Positions 34,269 through 42,576 of a stretch of DNA of 64,000 nt are shown here, in pieces (within the stretch, counting starts at the first letter, position 1; each line of letters begins with the position of its first letter). The stretch is from 70-18 sp041691815. Its GTDB lineage: Bacteria > Pseudomonadota > Alphaproteobacteria > Acetobacterales > Acetobacteraceae. Under the pieces are notes generated by a model, which was given only the letters and a program-made list of their open reading frames with translations, did no database searches and was not told the DNA's origin. Where the stretch lies: NCBI GenBank assembly GCA_041691815.1, contig JBEPTZ010000006.1:1-64000 (forward strand). The letters run 5' to 3'. A program made the translations under genes and the position numbers.

Positions 34269-35879
34269 ATGCTCCGCCACTCTCTCGCCACCGCCACCCT
34301 GGCGCTGGCGCTCACCGCCGGGGCTGCCACCGGCGCGCGGGCTGACACGCTGGTCGTGTGCACCGAGGCGAGTCCCGACTCGCTGAATGCGGCACTGAGC
34401 ACCGCCAACACGACGTTCGACGTGACCGAGCAGATCGCCGACCGGCTGGTGGAGATGAAGATCGGCGGTTCCGAGGTGATTCCGGGCCTGGCGCAAAGCT
34501 GGACGATTTCGCCGGACGGGCTGGTCTATACCTTCAAGCTGCGGCATGGCGTGAAGTGGCAGTCCAACGCCGACTTCAAGCCGACGCGGGACATGAATGC
34601 CGATGACGTGGTGTTCAGCTTCAACCGCATGCTCGACGAGAAGAACCCGTACTACAAGGTGGGCGGCGGCAACTATTCGATGTTCGGCGCGCTGATCCAG
34701 CCGGCGATGCAGTCGGTGACCAAGACCAGCGACGACACCGTGGTGTTCACCCTGAAGAAGCCGCTGGCGCCGCTGCTGAGTTCGCTGTCGGTGCAGCCGT
34801 TCTCGATTTCGTCGGCGGAATACGCGGCGGCGATGCTGAAGAAGGGCACCCCGGACCAGGTGGACCTGAACCCGATCGGCACCGGGCCGTTCCAGCTGGT
34901 GCAGTATGTGAAGGACAGCCTGATCCGCTTCCGCGCGTTCAAGCAGTCCTGGGTGGTGAAGGGCATGCCGGAGCGGGCGCCGCAGGTGGACAATCTGGTG
35001 TTCTCGATCACCCGCGACCCCTCGGTACGGCTGGCGCGGCTGCAGGCCAATGAGTGCCAGGTGGCGCGCTATCCGAACCCGGCCGACGTGCCGACGATGC
35101 GCAAGTCCAAGGGCGTGAAGGTGGTCGAGAGCACGATCGCCTCGGTGAGCTATCTGGCGCTGCGCACCGACAAGAAGCCGTTCGACGATCTGCGGGTGCG
35201 CCAGGCGCTGGCCGAGGCGATCGACATGAAGAGCCTGGTGGAGGCGGTGTATCAGGGCACCGGCACGCCGGGGGTGGCGCTGGTTTCGCCGGCGCTGTGG
35301 AGCCATAACGGCTCGCTGAAGGCGCGCCCGTACGATCCGGCGGCGGCGAAGAAGCTGCTGGCCGAGGCGGGCTATCCGGACGGGTTCTCGACCGATCTCT
35401 GGTATATTCCGGTGGCGCGCGCCTACATGCCGAACGGCAGCCGGGCGGGCGAGATGATCCAGGCCGACTGGGCGAAGATCGGCGTGAAGGTGAAGCTGGT
35501 GACCTTCGAGTGGGGCGAATATCTGCGCCGGGTGCGCCTGGGCGAGTCGACGGTGGCGATGACCGGCGGCACCTGGGATTATCCCGACCCCAGCCAGATG
35601 ATGATCGGGCTGACCTGCGAGATGGTGGATGCCGGGCGCAACGTGCCGCATTGGTGCAACAAAGAGTTCAGTGCGCTGGTGCAGAAGGCGAATATCGTCA
35701 CCGACCCGAAGGAGCGCAGCAAGCTGTACTACGACGCGCAGCAGGTGTTCTACGATCAGGTGCCGGGGATCAACTTCGCCGACGCCAAGGCCTATGTCGG
35801 CGTGCGGGATAACGTGCAGGGGTTCAAGCTGCACTTCTTCGGCGGCCAGCCGTTCGGGGGCGTCAGCCTGAAGAAGTGA
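34269..35879 (+). CDS. Peptide-type ABC transporter substrate-binding protein (first)
   Basis: A 536-residue periplasmic binding protein of the DppA/OppA family. The signal peptide runs to about residue 25 (ATGARA/DTLV). Family landmarks are LVVCTEASPDSLNAAL, LRHGVKWQSNADFKPTRD and GTGPFQLVQYVKDSLIRFRA. It is clearly related to the second binding protein at 36970 but separated from the permease genes by a repeat and a creatininase-family gene. It probably feeds the DppBCDF permease downstream. Repeat copy E starts 4 nt after the stop. Confidence 0.92.
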   Translation: MLRHSLATATLALALTAGAATGARADTLVVCTEASPDSLNAALSTANTTFDVTEQIADRLVEMKIGGSEVIPGLAQSWTISPDGLVYTFKLRHGVKWQSNADFKPTRDMNADDVVFSFNRMLDEKNPYYKVGGGNYSMFGALIQPAMQSVTKTSDDTVVFTLKKPLAPLLSSLSVQPFSISSAEYAAAMLKKGTPDQVDLNPIGTGPFQLVQYVKDSLIRFRAFKQSWVVKGMPERAPQVDNLVFSITRDPSVRLARLQANECQVARYPNPADVPTMRKSKGVKVVESTIASVSYLALRTDKKPFDDLRVRQALAEAIDMKSLVEAVYQGTGTPGVALVSPALWSHNGSLKARPYDPAAAKKLLAEAGYPDGFSTDLWYIPVARAYMPNGSRAGEMIQADWAKIGVKVKLVTFEWGEYLRRVRLGESTVAMTGGTWDYPDPSQMMIGLTCEMVDAGRNVPHWCNKEFSALVQKANIVTDPKERSKLYYDAQQVFYDQVPGINFADAKAYVGVRDNVQGFKLHFFGGQPFGGVSLKK

Positions 35880-35883
35880 GAAT

Positions 35884-35989
35884 CTTCTTTTTGTGAACAA
35901 AAAGAAGCAAAAAAACTTTTCATCCATTGGGGTTCCGTGCCGGGACTCCAATGGATGAAGTTTTTTGGTTCTTTTTTTCAAAAAAGAAC
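35884..35989. repeat. Structured intergenic repeat, copy E (short, perfect stem)
   Basis: At 106 bp this is the shortest full copy, lacking the TTGCAAGGCGG segment. Hairpin 1 is at 35884-35907 and hairpin 2 at 35968-35989. The long-range stem is especially clear: CATCCATTGG pairs with CCAATGGATG, where most other copies have CGGAT in the right arm. It lies between the binding protein gene (4 nt after the stop) and the creatininase gene (37 bp before the start). Confidence 0.9.
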
Positions 35990-36026
35990 TGCTTCCTGTC
36001 TTTTTTCTGCGAACGGGGGATATCCC

Positions 36027-36764
36027 ATGCAACTCGCTGTATCGACCTGGCAAGAGGTCGAGGACTACCTGCGCGCCCAGAACGGGGTGATCGTGCCGAT
36101 CGGCTCGGTGGAGCAGCATGGGCCGAACGGCTTGATCGGCACCGATCATCTGTGTGCCGAGGTGGTGGCAAAGGGGGTGGGCGATCAGATCGGCTGCGCG
36201 GTGGCGCCGACCTTGGCCTATGGCATGAGCCAGCATCATCTGGGGTTTACCGGCTCGGCGACGTTGCGGCCAAGCACGTTGATGCTGGTGGTGCGCGATG
36301 TGGTGCAGTCGCTGGCGGTGCACGGGTTCCGGCGGTTCTTTTTCATCAATGGGCATGGCGGCAACGTGGCGACGGTGACGGCGGCGTTCGATGAGATCTA
36401 TGCCGAGATTTCGCTGGGGCGCAGCGATGTGCCGGTGCGTTGCCGGATGAGTTTCTGGTCCGGGCCGCGCTGCAAGGCGCTGTCCGGCGCGTTGTATCCG
36501 GGGGTGGAGGGGCACCATGCCACGGCGTCCGAGGTGTCGCTGGCGCAGTATTACCATCCGGAGGCGGTGAAGCATGCGCAGATGACGCCGAAGGTGGCGC
36601 CGACTGCGCCGCAATTCTATCACGCCGCGGATTACCGGATGCGGTTCGCGGATGGACGGATCGGCTCGGACCCGTCGCTGTCGTCGCCGGAGCATGGCAA
36701 GCAGTTCTATGACGCGGCGGTGGCGGACATGGTGGAGGCCTACCAGACGTTCATGGCGTATTGA
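36027..36764 (+). CDS. Creatininase family amidohydrolase
   Basis: A 245-residue metal-dependent amidohydrolase. Metal ligands follow the family pattern: Glu29 and His31 in PIGSVEQHGP, Asp40 in LIGTDHLCAEVV, His in FINGHGGNVAT and Glu in HHATASEVSLAQ. Relatives include creatinine amidohydrolase and MftE-like peptidases. Its place between two peptide-type binding proteins suggests it acts on the imported amide or peptide. GGGGGA lies 6 nt before the ATG. Confidence 0.9.
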   Translation: MQLAVSTWQEVEDYLRAQNGVIVPIGSVEQHGPNGLIGTDHLCAEVVAKGVGDQIGCAVAPTLAYGMSQHHLGFTGSATLRPSTLMLVVRDVVQSLAVHGFRRFFFINGHGGNVATVTAAFDEIYAEISLGRSDVPVRCRMSFWSGPRCKALSGALYPGVEGHHATASEVSLAQYYHPEAVKHAQMTPKVAPTAPQFYHAADYRMRFADGRIGSDPSLSSPEHGKQFYDAAVADMVEAYQTFMAY

Positions 36765-36776
36765 TCCGGTCGGCGT

Positions 36777-36874
36777 GGGTGACTGCGGAAGGACGCAGTC
36801 ATCCACTCCGGCCTTTGGTCTTGTCGCGTGATGCAGACCTTCGGGCTATTTCGCCTGCGGTCATCACGCTCTAA
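36777..36874. repeat. GCGTGAT...ATCACGC palindromic repeat, copy 2, with adjoining hairpin
   Basis: A hairpin GACTGCG-N6-CGCAGTC (36781-36800) is followed by the repeat with arms GCGTGAT (36826-36832) and ATCACGC (36863-36869), ending CTCTA as in copy 1 at 70-128. The middle differs in sequence but is again able to fold. It sits 3' of the creatininase gene and upstream of the second binding protein gene. Confidence 0.55.
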
Positions 36875-36883
36875 AGGCATTCC

Positions 36884-36973
36884 ATGACGGCGGAAAACAA
36901 GATACGTCTGCGAGTCGTTGGGGACCGGCGATTGACGCCGGACGCCTCGCACAGGGAGCGTTCAGAATCATGA
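36884..36973 (+). CDS. Possible 29-residue upstream ORF coupled to the second binding protein
   Basis: An ATG at 36884 opens a 29-codon frame whose TGA overlaps the ATG of the binding protein gene by 4 bp (ATGA), the same coupling used between many genes in this window. It shows no family resemblance, and its own ribosome-binding site is weak. It may be a coupling leader or chance. Confidence 0.25.
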   Translation: MTAENKIRLRVVGDRRLTPDASHRERSES

Positions 36974-38559
36974 TCCGCCGCCACTTCACCCGAAGCGTGC
37001 TGGTTGCCGGCGCGCTGGCAATGGTCTCGCCGTTGGCTGCCAACGCGAAGACCTTTGTATATTGCTCCGAGGGTTCGCCCGAAAACTTCAATCCGATGCT
37101 GAACACCACCGGGACGACGTTTGACGCCAACCGGCCGATCTACCAGCAGTTGGTCGGGTTCAAGTATGGCAGCACCGAGGTGGTGCCGAATCTGGCGGAG
37201 AAATGGGAGATTTCCGCCGATGGGACGGTGTTCACCTTCCATCTGCGCCACAACGTGAAGTGGCAGTCGAACAAGCAGTTCAAGCCGACCCGCGGCTTTG
37301 ACGCCGACGATGTTATTTTCAGCTTCGAGCGGCAGTGGAAGGACAGCAATCCGTACCACAAGGTCTCGGGCGGCGGGTATGACTACTTCGCCGACATGGA
37401 CATGCCGAAGCTGCTGAAGTCGATCGAGAAGCTCGACGCCTATACGGTGCGCTTCACGCTGAACCAGCCGAATGCGCCGTTCCTGGCCGACATGGCGATG
37501 GATTTCGCCACCATCCAGTCGAAGGAATACGCCGACGCGCTGATGAAGGCGGGCAAGCCGGAACAGCTGGACCAGGAGCCGATCGGCACCGGGCCGTTCG
37601 AGCTGGTGCAGTATGTGAAGGACGCGACGATCCGCTATCGCGCCTTCCCCGGCTATTGGGGCCCGAAGCCTAAGGTGGATGCGCTGGTGTTCGCGATCAC
37701 CAAGGACCCGGCGATCCGGCTGGCCAAGCTGCGGGCCAATGAGTGCCAGATGGCGATCGAGCCGAACCCGGCCGATCTGCCGACGATCCGCGCCGACAAG
37801 AATCTGCATCTGATGTCGCAGCCGGGGCTGAATATCGGCTACCTGGCGATGAATGTGACCAAGAAGCCGTTCGACGATGTGCGGGTGCGCCAGGCGGTGA
37901 GCATGGCGATCGACAAGGCGGCGATTTTGAAAGCGGTGTATCAGGGCGCCGGACAGCCGGCCAAGAACCTGATTCCGCCGACCATGTGGAGCTATAACGA
38001 CAAGATCAAGGACTATCCATACGATCCGGCAGCGGCCAAGAAGCTACTGGCCGAGGCCGGGCTGGCTGGCGGGTTCGACACCGATCTGTGGGCGATGCCG
38101 GTGACCCGGCCGTATAATCCCGACGCCAAGCGGGTGGGCGAGCTGATGCAGGCGGACCTGGCCAAGGTGGGCATCCGCGCCAAGATCGTCAGCTACGAAT
38201 GGGGCGACTACCGCAAGCGGGTGCGGGCCGGCGACCACCAGATGGCGCAGCTCGGCTGGACCGGGGACAACGGCGATCCGGATAATTTCTTCGTGCCGCT
38301 GGCGTCGTGCTCGGCGCAGGGCGGTTCGCCGCACTGGTGCAACAAGGAATACGACGACCTGATCACCAAGGCGGCGAAGATCACCGACCAGGCGGCGCGG
38401 GCCAAGCTGTACGAGCAGGCCCAGGTGGTGATGCATCGCGAGGCGCCGTTCTTCTTTATCGCCCATTCGGTGGTGTTCCTGCCGATGCGGGCCAACGTGA
38501 CCGGCTATAAGATGAGCCCGTTCGGCGGCCACCGCTTCGACTTCGTCGACCTGAAGTAA
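36970..38559 (+). CDS. Peptide-type ABC transporter substrate-binding protein (second)
   Basis: A 529-residue DppA/OppA-family periplasmic protein. Signal peptide residues 1-26 (ANA/KTF). Landmarks are FVYCSEGSPENFNPMLN, LRHNVKWQSNKQFKPTRGFD and GTGPFELVQYVKDATIRYRA. It is paralogous to the protein at 34269, with many identical blocks but too diverged for a recent copy. It lies 16 bp before dppB and is the likely main binding protein of this importer. Confidence 0.93.
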   Translation: MIRRHFTRSVLVAGALAMVSPLAANAKTFVYCSEGSPENFNPMLNTTGTTFDANRPIYQQLVGFKYGSTEVVPNLAEKWEISADGTVFTFHLRHNVKWQSNKQFKPTRGFDADDVIFSFERQWKDSNPYHKVSGGGYDYFADMDMPKLLKSIEKLDAYTVRFTLNQPNAPFLADMAMDFATIQSKEYADALMKAGKPEQLDQEPIGTGPFELVQYVKDATIRYRAFPGYWGPKPKVDALVFAITKDPAIRLAKLRANECQMAIEPNPADLPTIRADKNLHLMSQPGLNIGYLAMNVTKKPFDDVRVRQAVSMAIDKAAILKAVYQGAGQPAKNLIPPTMWSYNDKIKDYPYDPAAAKKLLAEAGLAGGFDTDLWAMPVTRPYNPDAKRVGELMQADLAKVGIRAKIVSYEWGDYRKRVRAGDHQMAQLGWTGDNGDPDNFFVPLASCSAQGGSPHWCNKEYDDLITKAAKITDQAARAKLYEQAQVVMHREAPFFFIAHSVVFLPMRANVTGYKMSPFGGHRFDFVDLK

Positions 38560-38575
38560 CCGGAGACGCCAGACC

Positions 38576-39580
38576 TTGCTGCGGTTTCTGCTACGGCGCT
38601 TCGCGCTGATCATCCCGACCTTTGTCGGCGTGACGCTGCTGAGTTTCGTGCTCATCCATCTCGTCCCCGGTGATCCGATCGAGGCGCGGATGGGTGAGCA
38701 CTCGATCGCCCCGGAACGGCTGGCCGAGTTGCGCCACCAGTTCGGCTACGACCAGCCGTTATGGCGGCAGTTCCTGCGCTATGAGGGGGAGGTGTTTCGC
38801 GGCGATCTCGGGCAGTCCGTGGTGACCCGCGAGACGGTGTGGCACGAATTCGTCACGCTGTTCCCGGCGACGCTGGAGCTGTCGGTCTGCGCGATGACGT
38901 TCGCCATCCTGATCGGCGTGCCGATGGGCGTGGCGGCGGCGGTCCGACGAGGAACCGCGACCGATTACAGCCTGATGGGTACCGCGGTCACCGGCGCCTC
39001 GATGCCGATCTTCTGGTGGGGGCTGATGATGATCCTGGTGTTCTCGGTGTCACTGGGGTGGACCCCGGTGTCCGGGCGGATCAGCGATACCTTCTATGTG
39101 GAGCCGTGGTCGGGCTTCATGCTGATCGATTGTCATTTTTCCGATGATGCCGGCGCCTGCCGCTCGGCGGTGAGCCATCTGATCCTGCCGACCATCGTGC
39201 TGGGGACGATCCCGCTGGCGACCATCGCGCGCATCACCCGGTCCTCGATGCTCGATGTGCTGCACGAGGACTATATCCGCACCGCGCAGGCCAAGGGGCT
39301 GGCCGCCATCCGGGTGGTGGTGGTGCATGCGCTGCGCAACGCGCTGATCCCGGTGGTGACGGTGCTGGGGTTACAGGTGGGCGCGCTGATGGGTGGGGCG
39401 ATCCTGACCGAGACGATCTTCTCCTGGCCCGGCGTCGGGCACTGGCTGATCGACAGCATCCAGCGCCGCGACTATCCGGTGCTGCAGGGCGGCACGCTGC
39501 TGATTGCGGTTCTGGTGATCGGGGTGAATCTGGGCGTCGATGTGCTGTACGGCGTGCTCAACCCGAGGATCCGGCGATGA
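38576..39580 (+). CDS. dppB: Peptide ABC transporter permease DppB
   Basis: A 334-residue inner-membrane permease with six helices. The N-terminal LRRFALIIPTFVGVTLLSF and LVPGDPIEARMG are typical of DppB. The EAA loop near the C-terminus (EDYIRTAQAKGLAAIRVVV) contacts the ATPases. It carries a longer periplasmic loop around residues 160-190 with two Cys. It starts with TTG and overlaps dppC by 4 bp. Confidence 0.93.
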   Translation: MLRFLLRRFALIIPTFVGVTLLSFVLIHLVPGDPIEARMGEHSIAPERLAELRHQFGYDQPLWRQFLRYEGEVFRGDLGQSVVTRETVWHEFVTLFPATLELSVCAMTFAILIGVPMGVAAAVRRGTATDYSLMGTAVTGASMPIFWWGLMMILVFSVSLGWTPVSGRISDTFYVEPWSGFMLIDCHFSDDAGACRSAVSHLILPTIVLGTIPLATIARITRSSMLDVLHEDYIRTAQAKGLAAIRVVVVHALRNALIPVVTVLGLQVGALMGGAILTETIFSWPGVGHWLIDSIQRRDYPVLQGGTLLIAVLVIGVNLGVDVLYGVLNPRIRR

Positions 39581-40458
39581 GTGCGGCGAGCATCGCGCAG
39601 CCGAGCCGGGCGGCGCTGTTCTGGCGCAGCTTCGCGGAGAACCGTGGTGCGGTGGCGGGCCTGGTGGTGATGGGCATCCTGATCGTGCTGGCGGTGCTGG
39701 CCGACGTGCTGGCGCTGCATTCACCGATCGAGCAGTTCCGTACTCATTTCCTGAGCCCGCCGGTCTGGGAGGAGGGCGGCAGCTGGGCGTTTCCGCTCGG
39801 CACCGACGATGTGGGGCGGGATATCCTGTCGCGGCTGATCCACGGGGCGCGGCTGTCACTCGTCATCGGCTTCTCGGTGGTGACGCTGTCGCTCACCGTC
39901 GGCACCGTGCTGGGGCTGACCGCGGCGTTCGCCGGCGGCGTGGTGGACGTGGCGATCATGCGGATCATGGACATCATCCTGGTGTTCCCGTCGCTGCTGC
40001 TGGCGATCGTGATCGTGGCGATCATGGGGCCGGGGATGTTCAACGCGATGCTGGCGGTGGCGATCGTCACCCTGCCCGGCTACACGCGGCTGTCGCGCGC
40101 CTCGGCGATGTCGGAACTGGCGCGCGACTATGTGACCGCGACCCGGGCGGCCGGCGCATCGACCAGGCGGCTGATGTTCGACACCGTGCTGCCGAACTGC
40201 CTGGCGCCGTTGATCGTGCAGGCCTCGCTGGGGTTCTCGGCGGCGATCCTGGATGCGGCGGCACTCGGCTTCCTTGGCCTGGGCGCGCAGGCGCCGACGC
40301 CGGAATGGGGCACCATGCTGGCCGGCGCCTTGCAGTACTACCAGCGCGCCTGGTGGGTGCTGGCGTTCCCCGGCTTCGCCATTCTGTTCACCGTGCTGGC
40401 GTTCAACCTGTTCGGCGACGGGTTGCGCGATGCCCTCGATCCGAAGTTGAAACGCTGA
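39577..40458 (+). CDS. dppC: Peptide ABC transporter permease DppC
   Basis: A 293-residue permease partner with the usual N-terminal helix, the PLGTDDVGRDILSRLIHGAR family motif, and the EAA loop ARDYVTATRAAGASTRRLMF. It overlaps dppB by 4 bp and shares one base with the dppD start (TGATG). Confidence 0.93.
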   Translation: MSAASIAQPSRAALFWRSFAENRGAVAGLVVMGILIVLAVLADVLALHSPIEQFRTHFLSPPVWEEGGSWAFPLGTDDVGRDILSRLIHGARLSLVIGFSVVTLSLTVGTVLGLTAAFAGGVVDVAIMRIMDIILVFPSLLLAIVIVAIMGPGMFNAMLAVAIVTLPGYTRLSRASAMSELARDYVTATRAAGASTRRLMFDTVLPNCLAPLIVQASLGFSAAILDAAALGFLGLGAQAPTPEWGTMLAGALQYYQRAWWVLAFPGFAILFTVLAFNLFGDGLRDALDPKLKR

Positions 40459-41444
40459 TGCCGCTGCTGGAAATCCGCAATCTGGCGGTGGAATTCGGCA
40501 CCGCCCGCGGCCGGTTCCGCGCCGTGGACGGGGTGGACGTGACGCTGGATGCCGGGGAAATCCTCTGCGTGGTCGGCGAATCCGGCTCGGGCAAGAGCGT
40601 GTCGATGCTGGCAGTGATGGGGCTGATCGCCTGGCCGGGCAAAGTCAGCGCCGACGTGATGCGCTTCGACGGCACCGATCTGATGGGGCTGTCATCACGC
40701 CAGCGCCGCAAGCTGGTGGGGCGCGACGTGGCGATGGTGTTCCAGGAACCGACCACGTCGCTGAACCCGTGCTACCCGGTCGGCTGGCAGATCGGCGAGG
40801 CGCTGCGCCAACACGCTGCGGTGCCACGCAACAAGGTGCGCGACCGGGTGGTGGAGCTGCTGGACCAGGTCGGCATCCCCGACCCGGCCAGCCGGTTGGG
40901 AGCGTTTCCGCATCAGTTGTCCGGCGGCATGAACCAGCGGGTGATGATCGCCATGGCAATCTCCTGCAATCCGCGCCTGCTGATCGCCGACGAACCGACC
41001 ACCGCACTCGATGTCACCATCCAGAAGCAGATCCTCGACCTGCTGATCGATCTGCAACGCAGCCGCGGCATGGCGCTGGCGCTGATCACCCACGACATGG
41101 GCGTGGTGGCGGAGACCGCGCAGCGGGTGCAGGTGATGTATGCCGGCCAGATGGTCGAGGAGCAGCCGACCGACGCGCTGTTCGCCGCCCCCCGCCACCC
41201 CTACACCGCCGCCCTGCTGGCCGCCCTGCCGGAACGGGCGATGGGACAGAGCCGGCTGCCGACCATCCCCGGCATGGTGCCGGGCATCGACGACCGGCCG
41301 GAAGGCTGCCTGTTCAGCCCACGCTGCGCCTTCGCCACCGATCTGTGCCGCAGCACCGCACCGGCGCTGAAGGGGCTGCCGGGCGAGCGCACGCGCTGCC
41401 ACACGCCACTCGACCGGGAGGGCCGGCCGGTGGCACGGGCATGA
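40458..41444 (+). CDS. dppD: Peptide ABC transporter ATPase DppD
   Basis: A 328-residue ATPase with Walker A GESGSGKSVSM, signature LSGGMNQRVMIAMAIS and Walker B LLIADEPTTALDVT. The C-terminal oligopeptide-transporter extension has the Cys pattern GCLFSPRCAFATDLC, which in relatives holds an FeS cluster. It shares its start with the dppC stop and overlaps dppF by 4 bp. Confidence 0.93.
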   Translation: MPLLEIRNLAVEFGTARGRFRAVDGVDVTLDAGEILCVVGESGSGKSVSMLAVMGLIAWPGKVSADVMRFDGTDLMGLSSRQRRKLVGRDVAMVFQEPTTSLNPCYPVGWQIGEALRQHAAVPRNKVRDRVVELLDQVGIPDPASRLGAFPHQLSGGMNQRVMIAMAISCNPRLLIADEPTTALDVTIQKQILDLLIDLQRSRGMALALITHDMGVVAETAQRVQVMYAGQMVEEQPTDALFAAPRHPYTAALLAALPERAMGQSRLPTIPGMVPGIDDRPEGCLFSPRCAFATDLCRSTAPALKGLPGERTRCHTPLDREGRPVARA

Positions 41445-42454
41445 TTCCCTCTGATGCAGGCCCCGCTGGTGCTGACAGCGTGATGCAGGCCAATGCCGTG
41501 CGGCGGCACTACCCGGTCGGCGGCGGGCTGCTCGGCAAACGCGGCGTGGTGAAAGCGGTGGACGGCGTGTCGTTCACCCTGGCGCGCGGCCGGACGCTGG
41601 CGGTGGTCGGCGAATCCGGCTGCGGCAAATCCACCCTGGCGCGCATGGCGGCACTGCTGGAGGCGCCCAGCGACGGCGCCCTGCTGCTCGACGGCCAGAC
41701 CACCGCCGGGCGCAGCGAGGCCGAACGGCGGCAGATGCGGCTCGGCGTGCAGATGGTGTTCCAAAACCCGTATGGCTCGCTGAACCCGCGCAAGACGGTC
41801 GGCGCCATCCTCGACGAACCGCTGGTCATCAACCACCGCGGCAACCCGGCCGAGCGGCTGGCCGCGGTGCGCGCGATGATGGACCGGGTCGGGCTGCGGC
41901 CGGACCAGATCGACCGCTACCCGCACATGTTCTCCGGCGGCCAGCGGCAGCGCATCGCCATTGCCCGGGCGCTGATGCTGAACCCCGCGGTGGTGGTGGC
42001 CGACGAACCAGTCTCGGCACTGGACGTATCGATCCAGGCGCAGGTGCTGAACCTGATGATGGACCTGCAGGATGAGCTGCAACTGGCCTATCTGTTCATC
42101 AGCCACGACCTCTCGGTGGTGCGCCACATCGCCGCCGAGGTGATGGTGATGTATTGCGGCCGGCCGGTGGAGCACGGCCCGAAGGCCAGCATCTTCGCCA
42201 CCCCGCGCCACCCGTACACGCAGATGCTGCTGGCCGCGACGCCCTCGGTGGACCCGGCGCGGCGCAAGCAGGCGGTGACGATCAAGGGCGAACTCCCCTC
42301 CCCGCTCAACCCGCCACGCGGCTGCGCCTTCGCCAGCCGCTGCCCATACGCCACGCCGCGCTGCACCGACGAACGGCCGGAGCCGCGGCCATTCGAGGGG
42401 CATCTCGTCGCGTGCCACCATGCGGAGAGCATTGCAGAAAGGGTTCTTTTTTGA
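41441..42454 (+). CDS. dppF: Peptide ABC transporter ATPase DppF
   Basis: A 337-residue ATPase with Walker A GESGCGKSTLARM, signature FSGGQRQRIAIARAL, Walker B VVVADEPVSALDVS and the C-terminal Cys motif GCAFASRCPYATPRC. ATG at 41441 overlaps dppD; an internal ATG at 41482 is possible. Its last codons (Val-Leu-Phe-stop) lie inside hairpin 2 of repeat copy F, so the C-terminus has been set by the repeat. Confidence 0.92.
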   Translation: MIPSDAGPAGADSVMQANAVRRHYPVGGGLLGKRGVVKAVDGVSFTLARGRTLAVVGESGCGKSTLARMAALLEAPSDGALLLDGQTTAGRSEAERRQMRLGVQMVFQNPYGSLNPRKTVGAILDEPLVINHRGNPAERLAAVRAMMDRVGLRPDQIDRYPHMFSGGQRQRIAIARALMLNPAVVVADEPVSALDVSIQAQVLNLMMDLQDELQLAYLFISHDLSVVRHIAAEVMVMYCGRPVEHGPKASIFATPRHPYTQMLLAATPSVDPARRKQAVTIKGELPSPLNPPRGCAFASRCPYATPRCTDERPEPRPFEGHLVACHHAESIAERVLF

Positions 42455-42564
42455 AAAAAAGAACCAAAAAACTTTCATTCGCCTTGCAACAACGGAGTGG
42501 CGGAGACTCTGTACACTCCAATGGATAGAAAGTTTTTTTGCTTCTTTTTGTTCACAAAAAGAAG
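42442..42564. repeat. Structured intergenic repeat, copy F (full, reversed)
   Basis: Reverse orientation relative to copy A: hairpin 2 (GGTTCTTTTTT-G-AAAAAAAGAACC, 42442-42465) comes first and hairpin 1 (42541-42564) last, followed by ATCTTCCTTCCC. It separates two convergent genes. It overlaps the dppF stop codon (TGA inside hairpin 2) and ends 12 nt before the dehydratase stop codon, so it is placed as a two-way terminator. Confidence 0.9.
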
Positions 42565-42576
42565 ATCTTCCTTCCC

